A stretch of DNA of 14,433 bases from JAFGPL01 sp046485045 (GTDB lineage: Bacteria > Bacteroidota > Bacteroidia > Bacteroidales > UBA10428): contig JAWOHT010000163.1 of assembly GCA_046485045.1 (NCBI GenBank), positions 1 through 14,433 of the forward strand. The letters run 5' to 3'. This document shows positions 7,851-14,433 of the stretch, one piece after another. The translations under genes were made by a program, and so were the position numbers. The notes under the pieces were generated by a model. The model searched no databases. It had not been told where the DNA came from and was given only the letters and a program-made list of their open reading frames with translations. Every line of letters begins with the position of its first letter. Position 1 is the stretch's first letter.

Positions 7851-8792
7851 TTAAAAAAGTACTGAAGAATTATTTAATTTTTCAACGGCATATTCGAGCA
7901 GTTTTCCGGCAACATTTATTCCTGTGGCTGCCTGAAAAAACTTCCATTGCGGAGACCTGTTTGATTCAATGTAATGAAAAATCCCGTTTTTATCTCGTAC
8001 AACATCCACACCTACCAGGCCTTTTTTATTTGCATGCTTTTCAATAAAGGCTTCTGTATCTGCATCATTTGCAGATAAAAAAGTCCCTCCCTGCATTGCA
8101 TTTCGTGCAACTTTACCTTCTGCAGCGATTTTTTTCACCAGCCCCAGACAGCGGCCGCCAAGTACCATACCTCTGTATTCATCGGCTATTTCAATATACT
8201 TTTGAAGGACAAGTGCCCCAACAGGATTTGCATGGTAAAAATCTGAAATATAAATGATACCATCGTCGCAACTGTGAACAAGCGCTACATTTTCTCCTCT
8301 TTTTCCCCTACCCGGTTTTAAAATCAAAGGAAACATCTTATTTGCCGCTGCCATTTTTAAAGCCAATGTAGCAGATTTCTCATTGAAAGCAAATATTGTT
8401 GCAGGCATTATCTTGCTTTTAAAGCCTTTAAGTGAATCGAACATTTTTCCTGATGGAGCACCCGTAAACCTCTCTGGCGGATCGAGGATATCGCAACCAC
8501 AATAAGCCAGGGTTCCGGCCAAAAGCGCTATGGGCTCTTCGGCCCCGGATATTTCCCTGAAAATACAAACATTCAAATCATTAAGATTATCCGAATTATA
8601 AATCATATGGGGTTTACTTTCCTGTTGATCGAAATGGTGGATGACCTGTGTCGCATCAATCAGTATGGTTTTGTCGAAGTATTTCTCTGACTCCTCCAGC
8701 AGACAGTCTATTTCAAAACCAAGCTTTTTTCCCTTTATGTTTTCTTCGCTTATGGTTGACCCGCATATCCCAATTTTAAGCGCTTTTGCCAT
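7851..8792 (-). CDS. RimK-like ATP-grasp ligase of unknown substrate
   Basis: 313 residues. The first 115 or so form a pre-ATP-grasp domain starting with MAKALKIGICGS. The ATP-grasp fold follows: FPLILKPGRGKRGENVAL (154-171) carries the ATP-binding Lys159 and a flexible Gly-rich loop, LQKYIEIADEYRGMVLGG (196-213) resembles the hinge and RimK-type Y/F-R segment, and GVDVVRDKNGIFHYIESNRS (261-280) gives the metal-binding set D263, E276 and N278. Enzymes of this fold join a carboxylate to an amine through an acyl phosphate. RimK adds Glu to ribosomal protein S6, and relatives act on LysW, coenzyme F420 or peptides. No carrier or precursor peptide gene is seen nearby, so the substrate is unknown. 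It may form an operon with the downstream aldo/keto reductase. A degenerate -7-like ATTGTTTG (8812-8819, minus strand) ends 19 bases before the ATG. Confidence 0.82.
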   Translation of the reverse strand: MAKALKIGICGSTISEENIKGKKLGFEIDCLLEESEKYFDKTILIDATQVIHHFDQQESKPHMIYNSDNLNDLNVCIFREISGAEEPIALLAGTLAYCGCDILDPPERFTGAPSGKMFDSLKGFKSKIMPATIFAFNEKSATLALKMAAANKMFPLILKPGRGKRGENVALVHSCDDGIIYISDFYHANPVGALVLQKYIEIADEYRGMVLGGRCLGLVKKIAAEGKVARNAMQGGTFLSANDADTEAFIEKHANKKGLVGVDVVRDKNGIFHYIESNRSPQWKFFQAATGINVAGKLLEYAVEKLNNSSVLF

Positions 8793-8819
8793 ACAATTAT
8801 AATTCCATTGTCAAACAAT

Positions 8820-8827
8820 TATCTTTG
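8820..8827 (+). promoter_or_regulatory. TATCTTTG, full -7 consensus match in the ATP-grasp/doxX gap
   Basis: A full TAnnTTTG match, but 98 bases upstream of the DoxX ATG, so it would give a leader of roughly 90 bases. No -33 element at proper spacing. It may be an alternative or chance promoter; the closer TATACTTG fits the local pattern better. Confidence 0.3.
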
Positions 8828-8896
8828 GCTAGGGTAGTATTTCGCCATTGAATGAAAATTCGACCGAAAAATTAGTTAAAATAGCTGATATTTTTT

Positions 8897-8904
8897 TATA
8901 CTTG
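8897..8904 (+). promoter_or_regulatory. -7-like TATACTTG for doxX-arsC-fumC
   Basis: One mismatch to TAnnTTTG. It ends 21 bases before the ATG at 8926, the same distance seen for three other genes here. A T run lies directly before it. Confidence 0.45.
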
Positions 8905-8925
8905 TAAAGATAAAAAAGCTTGTGT

Positions 8926-9417
8926 ATGGTATTTACGATTAAAAAAGCTCAATATACAAACTGGCAGGCCTTTATACTGGTTACCCTCAGGGTTCTGATA
9001 GGCTGGCATTTTCTTTATGAGGGCGCTGTGAAACTCTTTGACACCAACTGGTCTTCTGAATGGTACCTTCTGGATTCGCAGGGCTTTATGGCAGGTTTTT
9101 TTCATGCGCTGGCCTCTAATCCCAAAATCCTTCTGATAGTTGATTTTTTGAATATATGGGGGCTTATACTCATCGGAGCAGGGCTTTTGCTCGGTTTGTT
9201 CACAAGGCTTTCGGCCATTTCGGCAATGGTGCTGTTGTCTCTTTATTATCTGTCACATCCTCCGCTAACCGGTATTTCCTTCGCCCTGCCGAATGAAGGT
9301 AATTACCTGATTGTGGACAAAAACCTCATTGAAATATTCTCACTCGCCGTACTCATTGTTTTCCCGACCGGCAATATTGCAGGATTAGACAGATTAATCA
9401 GTAAAATAAAGAACTAA
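8926..9417 (+). CDS. DoxX family integral membrane protein
   Basis: 163 residues with four hydrophobic segments at about 13-31, 68-92, 94-110 and 133-147, the usual DoxX layout in the inner membrane. Family marks are the first-helix pattern R22-x3-G-x-H-F-L-x-x-G-x-x-K-L (RVLIGWHFLYEGAVKL), GLLLGLFTRLSA between helices 2 and 3, and NYLIVDKNLIE before helix 4. DoxX was named for a subunit of archaeal thiosulfate:quinone oxidoreductase, but most bacterial members have no proven role and some are linked to redox or stress tolerance. The ATG at 8926 is preferred to a TTG six bases earlier, because ATG is the normal start and the TTG would give an odd MCM N terminus. The arsC-like gene follows after 30 bases and fumarase after that, with no promoter seen between, so it probably leads an operon. 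Confidence 0.85.
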   Translation: MVFTIKKAQYTNWQAFILVTLRVLIGWHFLYEGAVKLFDTNWSSEWYLLDSQGFMAGFFHALASNPKILLIVDFLNIWGLILIGAGLLLGLFTRLSAISAMVLLSLYYLSHPPLTGISFALPNEGNYLIVDKNLIEIFSLAVLIVFPTGNIAGLDRLISKIKN

Positions 9418-9447
9418 TTTTAATTCATTTTTTAAACCGCTGCATTT

Positions 9448-9807
9448 ATGTTTAAAATATACCACAATCCCCGTTGCAAAAAAAGCCGGGAAGGATTAAA
9501 ATATTTAACCGACAGAAAAATAGATTTCCAGTTAATTGATTATATCAAAAACCCGCTAACAAAAGATGAGCTGAAGAAATTACTGATGAAACTCAATGCA
9601 AAACCCGAAGAAATAATTCGGGTACAGGAAGAATACTACAAAAAGGAATTAAAGGGTAAAAACTTTACCCCGGATGAATGGATAGAAATAATTGCTGAAA
9701 ACCCTAAACTTATTCAGAGGCCGATTGTTGAAGGAAGATATAAAGCTGTAGTTGCCTGTCCTCCCAATAAGGTTGAGGGGTTGCTTAACCAGCCTCAAAC
9801 AGTTTAA
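9448..9807 (+). CDS. ArsC/YfgD-family thioredoxin-fold reductase
   Basis: 119 residues, the normal size for the ArsC/Spx family. The N terminus FKIYHNPRCKKSREGL has the nucleophilic Cys10 with the C-x-x-S pattern of glutaredoxin-dependent ArsC and YfgD proteins, not the C-x-x-C of Spx. The later family motif NPKLIQRPIV (85-94) carries Arg91, and R58 and R97 could be the other anion-binding arginines. ArsC reduces arsenate to arsenite using glutathione and glutaredoxin, but no arsR, arsB or acr3 gene is nearby and Bacteroidota often lack glutathione, so arsenate reduction is not certain; a general thiol reductase role is equally possible. It sits 30 bases after doxX and 21 before fumC, as the middle gene of a likely operon. 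Confidence 0.85.
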   Translation: MFKIYHNPRCKKSREGLKYLTDRKIDFQLIDYIKNPLTKDELKKLLMKLNAKPEEIIRVQEEYYKKELKGKNFTPDEWIEIIAENPKLIQRPIVEGRYKAVVACPPNKVEGLLNQPQTV

Positions 9808-9828
9808 ATGCACAAAAACGATACTTAG

Positions 9829-11214
9829 ATGGAATACAGGATTGAACACGACACCATGGGCGAAGTGAAGGTTCCTGCAGAAAAATACTGGGGGGCACAA
9901 ACAGAAAGGTCGAGAAACAATTTCAGGATAGGGCCTGAGGCAAGTATGCCCAAAGAAATTATTTATGCCTTTGCCTACCTGAAGAAAGCAGCGGCAATGG
10001 TAAATTACGACCTGGGAGTATTGCCCGAAGACAAAAAGAACCTGATTGGTACCGTATGCGATGAAATTCTCGCAGGAAAACTCGATGATCAGTTTCCGCT
10101 TGTGATATGGCAGACCGGTTCGGGTACACAGTCGAACATGAATATAAACGAGGTAATTGCCAATCGTGCACATGTGATATCTGGCGGCAAACTTACCGAC
10201 ACCAAAAAAATTCTTCACCCCAACGACGATGTGAACAAATCACAATCGTCTAATGACACCTTTCCAACAGCCATGCACATTGCTGCATATAAACTTACAA
10301 CGGGGGTTACCATTCCCGCATTGACAAAACTACACGGCACGCTGGCATCAAAAGTTGTCTCTTTTGCGAAAATTGTAAAAACCGGCCGTACCCATTTTAT
10401 GGATGCCACACCGCTAACCCTGGGACAAGAGTTTTCGGGATATGTGCAACAGATTGAAAACTCGGTACGCGCCATTAACAATGCCCTTGAAATGGTTGCC
10501 CAACTGGCGCTTGGAGGCACGGCAGTAGGAACAGGGCTCAATGCCCCAAAAGGCTACGCCGAAAAAGTGGCTGCAAAGATTGCTGAACTTACCGCGCTGC
10601 CTTTTATTTCTGCGCCAAACAAGTTCGAAGCCCTTGCCGCGCACGATGCTATGGTAGAACTAAGCGGAGCGCTGAAAAGAACAGCCGTATCGCTCATGAA
10701 AATAGCCAACGATATAAGAATGCTCAGTTCGGGCCCGCGCTGTGGAATAGGTGAAATTATAATTCCTGACAATGAGCCCGGGTCATCAATCATGCCCGGA
10801 AAGGTTAACCCCACACAACCTGAAGCCCTTACCATGGTTTGCGCACAGGTTATCGGAAACGATGTTGCCGTATCGGTAGGAGGTACAAACGGCCATTTTG
10901 AATTGAATGTCTTCAAACCGCTTATTGCCGCAAATGTGCTGCAATCTTCCAGTTTGCTTGGTGATGCCTGCGTTTCGTTTAACGATAAATGTGCAGTTGG
11001 TATTGAGCCGAACAAAGAAATCATTCAAAAACACCTCGAAAATTCCCTGATGCTTGTCACTGCGCTTAACCCGCATATCGGTTATGAAAATGCCGCCAAA
11101 ATTGCCAAAAAAGCGCACGCAGAAGGTAAAACACTAAAAGAAACGGCAGCAGAACTCGGGCTGGTTACCCCCGAACAGTTTGACAAATGGGTTGATCCGG
11201 CAAAAATGGTCTGA
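9829..11214 (+). CDS. fumC: Class II fumarate hydratase
   Basis: 461 residues, full length for the iron-free tetrameric fumarase, which interconverts fumarate and malate in the TCA cycle. Seen in order: the N-terminal RIEHDTMGEVKVPAEKYWGA; TGSGTQSNMN (96-105), a substrate-binding loop; HPNDDVNKSQSSND (130-143); GRTHFMDATP (186-195), with the catalytic His189; and the superfamily signature GSSIMPGKVNP (318-328), whose Ser319 is the catalytic base equivalent. These set it apart from aspartase and argininosuccinate lyase in the same superfamily, since GRTHFMDATP is the fumarase form. It is probably the last gene of the doxX-arsC transcript: only 21 bases separate it from arsC, and no -7 box lies 20-23 bases before its ATG. 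In propionate-forming or anaerobic Bacteroidota it would run towards fumarate for respiration to succinate. Confidence 0.95.
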   Translation: MEYRIEHDTMGEVKVPAEKYWGAQTERSRNNFRIGPEASMPKEIIYAFAYLKKAAAMVNYDLGVLPEDKKNLIGTVCDEILAGKLDDQFPLVIWQTGSGTQSNMNINEVIANRAHVISGGKLTDTKKILHPNDDVNKSQSSNDTFPTAMHIAAYKLTTGVTIPALTKLHGTLASKVVSFAKIVKTGRTHFMDATPLTLGQEFSGYVQQIENSVRAINNALEMVAQLALGGTAVGTGLNAPKGYAEKVAAKIAELTALPFISAPNKFEALAAHDAMVELSGALKRTAVSLMKIANDIRMLSSGPRCGIGEIIIPDNEPGSSIMPGKVNPTQPEALTMVCAQVIGNDVAVSVGGTNGHFELNVFKPLIAANVLQSSSLLGDACVSFNDKCAVGIEPNKEIIQKHLENSLMLVTALNPHIGYENAAKIAKKAHAEGKTLKETAAELGLVTPEQFDKWVDPAKMV

Positions 11215-11395
11215 AATAACGCTTCACGAACCTCTTCAGCTTATAAGCCGACTGCTTCAAACTATATAGAAGCGCTATCCGGTTTTCCAACCTGTCGGGC
11301 TGGTAAGTTTCTTATCACCTGTGTATATAAAATTCAGCAGTGAATCTTTTTTCAAAAAAAACTGTTACTTTTGCACTTCTTTCTATCCAAAAAAA
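11215..11395. other. 181-base gap between fumC and mutA
   Basis: No gene or RNA is recognised. It holds a perfect 10-base palindrome GCTTATAAGC (11239-11248), the arms GCTTC (11254-11258) and GAAGC (11269-11273), and an imperfect hairpin CCAACC-TGTCG-GGCTGG (11287-11303, one A/C mismatch). The last is followed by TAAGTTTCTT, which is too poor in T to call a good terminator, although it is the best candidate for the end of the fumC transcript. The right end carries the mutA promoter. Confidence 0.5.
11366..11373 (+). promoter_or_regulatory. Bacteroidota -7 element TACTTTTG for mutAB
   Basis: Full match to TAnnTTTG, ending 22 bases before the ATG at 11396 and preceded by an A tract (11354-11361). 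A start at 11321 for mutA would lie upstream of this promoter, so the box also decides the gene start. The leader is A-rich just before the ATG and has no Shine-Dalgarno sequence. Confidence 0.6.
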
Positions 11396-13267
11396 ATGGA
11401 ACAACTATCTGATAAAAAATTATTTACCGAATTTCCACCAATCAATACAGCACAATGGGAAGAAAAAATTGCCGAAGACCTCAAAGGAGCTGACTACCAA
11501 AAAAAATTGGTCTGGAAAACACATGAAGGGTTTGATATAAAACCTTACTACAGAAGCGAAGACCTTACCAATCTGAATTACCTGCGATCACTTCCGGGGG
11601 AATTCCCTTTTACCCGCGGAAATGGAACGAACGACTGGAAAATAAGGCAGGACATTGTAGTGAGCGATATTGAAAATACAAATAACAGCCTGCTTAAAAT
11701 ACTTAACCGGGGTATCACATCGCCCGGGTTAATCGTTAATGACGATGTTCTGGAAACCAGGGACAATTTAACCCGGTTGCTGCACGAAGTGCATCTGGAT
11801 TGTATTTCACTAAATTTTATTTCAGGAAGGTTTTCGCCCCGGATTTTTGATCTGCTGGTTCAATTGGCAAAAGACAGAAAACTCAATACCATTGAGCTAC
11901 AGGGTTCTTTTGACTATGACCCCCTGGGAAACCTAACGGTCAAAGGAAATTTTTATAACAATGAAACCAACGACTTTCAAATACTCAAAACCTTCTTAGA
12001 AAAGACGAAAGACAATCTTCCATTGTACAGGATAATAGGAGTCAACGGCATGGCTTTCGGCAATGCAGGGGCTACCATCGTCCAACAGATTGCATTTGCC
12101 CTTTCTGCCGGCAATGAATATTTATCAAAACTTTCTGATTACGGCCTTACCCCGGATGAGATAGCCCCCAGAATGCATTTTACCTTTGCAACAGGCCCCG
12201 ATTATTTCATGGAAATTGCCAAATTGCGTGCTGCCAGACATTTATGGTCTAAAATAGTTGAAGCCTATCGCCCGAAAGATATTCAGGTTGCAAAGATGTT
12301 TATTCATGCAGTTACACAAGAATGGAATAAAACAGTATTTGACGCTTATGTTAACATGCTCAGGGGAACAACCGAAGCCATGTCTGCTGCGCTTGGAGGT
12401 GCAGATTCAATTACAGTCACCCCGTTCGACTCACCCTTTGCCCCTGCATCTGATTTTTCTTTGCGCGCCGCCCGCAACACGCAAATAATCTTAAAAGAAG
12501 AAGCATATTTTAATAAGGTAGCCGATCCTGCTGCCGGTTCATATTATATCGAAAACCTTACAGACAGCATCGCAATGCATGCATGGGAATTGTTCCTTGA
12601 AACCGAAAACTACGGCGGATATAGCAAGGCATTTAAATCGGGCAAAATCAGGCAGATGATAGCTGCTTCGGCTTCAAAAAAAATTAAAAATTTTGCCAAA
12701 CGAAAAGAGGTGCTGGTCGGTACCAATCAATATCCCCTCTTTGATGAAAAAATGACAGATAAGGTTGACCCGGAAGTGTATAATCCTCTTCAGGATAGCC
12801 TTTCAGTAACACATATAACAGTTCCTTTGGAACAGCGAAGGTTAGCAAAAGAACTTGAAGACATTCGTTTTCAGACTGAAAAATCTTCCCAAAGGCCAAA
12901 AGTATTTATGCTCACCATTGGCAATCAGGGTATGCGCAGCGCCCGGGCAGCCTTTTCATGTAATTTCTTTGCATGTGGCGGGTATGAAATTTATAACAAC
13001 TATGGTTTTGACAGTATCGAAGACGGTGTAAATGCCGCGAAAAAACAAAAAGCAGATATTGTTGTATTGTGTTCTTCAGACGATGAGTATGCCCTGTTTG
13101 CACCAATGGCATATAACCTTTTAAATAACAGCGCGGCGCTTGTTGTGGCGGGTGAACCGGCATGCAAGCCCGAACTAGAAAACGCGGGTATTAAAAATTT
13201 TATCAGCCTGCGCTCTGATATTGTTGAATCGCTGAGGCATTATCACAAAATACTCGGTATATTGTAA
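11396..13267 (+). CDS. mutA: Methylmalonyl-CoA mutase small (beta) subunit
   Basis: 623 residues, the normal size of the small subunit of the heterodimeric B12-dependent mutase that interconverts succinyl-CoA and (R)-methylmalonyl-CoA in the cytoplasm. It is homologous to the large subunit downstream: APRMHFTFATGPDYFMEIAK and LRAARHLWSKI (258-287) match that subunit's APRISFFWAIGMNHFMEIAK and LRAARMLWAKI, and SDFSLRAARNTQIIL (352-366) matches TDFSARIARNTQIYL. The C-terminal domain (about 501-623) keeps the B12-domain fold but has GNQGMR at 509-514 where a cobalamin-binding protein has D-x-H-x-x-G, so it should not bind B12, as expected of this non-catalytic subunit. The start is taken at 11396 because an in-frame ATG 75 bases earlier lies before the promoter and adds an atypical N terminus. 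mutB follows after 15 bases. Confidence 0.93.
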   Translation: MEQLSDKKLFTEFPPINTAQWEEKIAEDLKGADYQKKLVWKTHEGFDIKPYYRSEDLTNLNYLRSLPGEFPFTRGNGTNDWKIRQDIVVSDIENTNNSLLKILNRGITSPGLIVNDDVLETRDNLTRLLHEVHLDCISLNFISGRFSPRIFDLLVQLAKDRKLNTIELQGSFDYDPLGNLTVKGNFYNNETNDFQILKTFLEKTKDNLPLYRIIGVNGMAFGNAGATIVQQIAFALSAGNEYLSKLSDYGLTPDEIAPRMHFTFATGPDYFMEIAKLRAARHLWSKIVEAYRPKDIQVAKMFIHAVTQEWNKTVFDAYVNMLRGTTEAMSAALGGADSITVTPFDSPFAPASDFSLRAARNTQIILKEEAYFNKVADPAAGSYYIENLTDSIAMHAWELFLETENYGGYSKAFKSGKIRQMIAASASKKIKNFAKRKEVLVGTNQYPLFDEKMTDKVDPEVYNPLQDSLSVTHITVPLEQRRLAKELEDIRFQTEKSSQRPKVFMLTIGNQGMRSARAAFSCNFFACGGYEIYNNYGFDSIEDGVNAAKKQKADIVVLCSSDDEYALFAPMAYNLLNNSAALVVAGEPACKPELENAGIKNFISLRSDIVESLRHYHKILGIL

Positions 13268-13282
13268 TTTCATCAAGAAACA

Positions 13283-14433
13283 ATGAAACCTGATTTCAGA
13301 AAAATAAATATTAAAGAGGGATACTTATCACACCCGGTCGAAAAACCTTTTTCTACATTGAATACAGCCGAACAGATTGAGGTAAAAAACCTGTATACCC
13401 CAGATGACCTGAATGACCTTGAACACCTTGACTATGCAGCCGGTTTGCCCCCTTATCTCAGGGGCCCATATACCACCATGTATGTAATGCGTCCGTGGAC
13501 AATAAGGCAATATGCCGGTTTTTCAACGGCAGAAGAGTCGAATGCCTTTTACCGGCGCAACCTGGCAGCGGGTCAAAAAGGGCTCTCAGTAGCATTCGAT
13601 CTTGCAACGCACCGCGGCTACGATTCCGATCACGAAAGGGTTGTGGGCGATGTCGGGAAAGCCGGTGTGGCCATAGATTCGGTAATGGACATGAAAATAC
13701 TTTTCGATCAGATACCGCTCAATAAAATGTCGGTCTCTATGACCATGAACGGCGCGGTGCTTCCCGTGATGGCCTTTTATATCGTAGCTGCGCTTGAACA
13801 GGGTGCAAAGCCCGAAGAACTCTCAGGCACCATACAGAACGATATACTCAAGGAGTTTATGGTGAGAAACACCTATATTTATCCACCTGCTATGTCTATG
13901 CGGATTATTGCCGATATCTTTAAGTACACGTCAAAACACATGCCCAGGTTCAATTCCATAAGTATATCCGGTTACCATATGCAGGAAGCAGGGGCCACAG
14001 CCGATATTGAACTTGCCTATACGCTGGCCGACGGATGGGAATACCTGCGCACCGGGGTTAATTCAGGACTTGATATAGATGATTTTGCCCCCCGCATTTC
14101 TTTCTTCTGGGCTATCGGTATGAACCACTTTATGGAAATCGCTAAACTTAGGGCAGCACGCATGTTATGGGCAAAAATTGTACAAAAGTTCAAACCTGAA
14201 AATCCAAAATCGCTCGCCCTGAGAACCCACAGCCAGACATCTGGATGGAGTTTAACAGAGCAAGACCCATACAACAATGTGGCACGCACATGTATCGAAG
14301 CTATGGCTGCAGCCCTCGGACATACACAATCGTTGCACACAAATGCTCTCGATGAAGCCATTGCCCTGCCAACCGACTTTTCTGCAAGAATTGCCCGAAA
14401 TACCCAGATATATCTTCAGGAAGAAACCAATAT
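13283..14433 (+). CDS. mutB: Methylmalonyl-CoA mutase large (alpha) subunit, 3' partial
   Basis: 383 N-terminal residues of a protein normally a little over 700 long; the frame is open to the end of the window. The part seen is the substrate-binding TIM barrel, very close to the Propionibacterium enzyme. MYVMRPWTIRQYAGFS (66-81) holds Y77, equivalent to the radical-shielding Tyr89. FMVRNTYIYPP (192-202) holds R195, equivalent to Arg207 that binds the substrate carboxylate. ISGYHMQEAGA (228-238) holds Y231 and H232, equivalent to Tyr243 and His244 that act on the substrate and radical. TIQNDILKEF and RTHSQTSGWSL are also typical. The B12-binding domain with D-x-H-x-x-G lies beyond the window. 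ATG at 13283 comes 15 bases after mutA, so the two subunits are co-expressed from the promoter at 11366. The enzyme needs adenosylcobalamin. Confidence 0.95.
   Translation, partial: MKPDFRKINIKEGYLSHPVEKPFSTLNTAEQIEVKNLYTPDDLNDLEHLDYAAGLPPYLRGPYTTMYVMRPWTIRQYAGFSTAEESNAFYRRNLAAGQKGLSVAFDLATHRGYDSDHERVVGDVGKAGVAIDSVMDMKILFDQIPLNKMSVSMTMNGAVLPVMAFYIVAALEQGAKPEELSGTIQNDILKEFMVRNTYIYPPAMSMRIIADIFKYTSKHMPRFNSISISGYHMQEAGATADIELAYTLADGWEYLRTGVNSGLDIDDFAPRISFFWAIGMNHFMEIAKLRAARMLWAKIVQKFKPENPKSLALRTHSQTSGWSLTEQDPYNNVARTCIEAMAAALGHTQSLHTNALDEAIALPTDFSARIARNTQIYLQEETN

Noticed and set aside
8852..8875. Seven-codon mini-ORF MKIRPKN in the doxX upstream region
   Set aside because: Too short and with no sign of a leader-peptide function; it would be transcribed only from the doubtful promoter at 8820.
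8920..8925. TTG start for the DoxX gene
   Set aside because: An ATG follows six bases later, with a -7-like box at the usual distance; the TTG adds only an atypical Met-Cys.
9649..10218. 189-residue open frame on the minus strand over arsC and fumC
   Set aside because: It is antisense to two well-recognised genes, spans their junction and shows no domain pattern; it is a shadow frame.
10554..11024. 156-residue minus-strand frame inside fumC
   Set aside because: Mirror of conserved fumarase codons, including the GSSIMPGKVNP region; no independent evidence of coding.
11239..11273. Rho-independent terminator after fumC
   Set aside because: The palindromes are short and no T run follows either of them.
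11321..11395. 25-residue N-terminal extension of mutA from the ATG at 11321
   Set aside because: It lies over and before the TACTTTTG box at 11366-11373, and the normal small-subunit N terminus begins at 11396.

Overview
The window reads as ordinary chromosomal DNA of a Bacteroidota bacterium. Two adjacent secreted proteins end in type IX secretion (T9SS) type A sorting domains, several genes are preceded by the Bacteroidota -7 element TAnnTTTG with short A/T-rich leaders and no clear Shine-Dalgarno sequence, and a two-gene methylmalonyl-CoA mutase lies on the right. No rRNA, tRNA, CRISPR, insertion sequence or phage gene was seen. The longest stretch without a gene is 181 bases (11215-11395).

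Left region (1-5486): surface proteins. A gene that enters from before the window encodes at least three and a half CARDB-like repeats of about 120 residues plus a T9SS tail. It converges with a 1329-residue secreted protein on the minus strand that combines lamin-tail domains, a CotH kinase-like domain, a right-handed beta-helix and a T9SS tail.

Middle region (5589-8792): small redox and ligase genes. An atypical SDR (TIP30/HTATIP2-like) and a nitroreductase overlap by four bases on the plus strand. They converge, with only three bases between stop codons, on a minus-strand pair: an aldo/keto reductase preceded by a RimK-like ATP-grasp ligase.

Right region (8926-14433): DoxX-family membrane protein, ArsC/YfgD-like reductase and class II fumarase follow each other with gaps of 30 and 21 bases and look like one transcript. 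After a 181-base gap with its own promoter come the small and large subunits of the B12-dependent methylmalonyl-CoA mutase, the large one cut by the window end. Fumarase and the mutase are both steps of the succinate-propionate route (fumarate to succinate to succinyl-CoA to methylmalonyl-CoA), so this end of the window is central carbon metabolism.

I found no convincing undescribed system. The items most worth a second look are the layout of the CotH protein, the orphan ATP-grasp ligase, an 18-base perfect inverted repeat on the predicted transcription start of the SDR gene, and a constant distance of 20-23 bases between -7 boxes and start codons that helps decide gene starts and operon limits.
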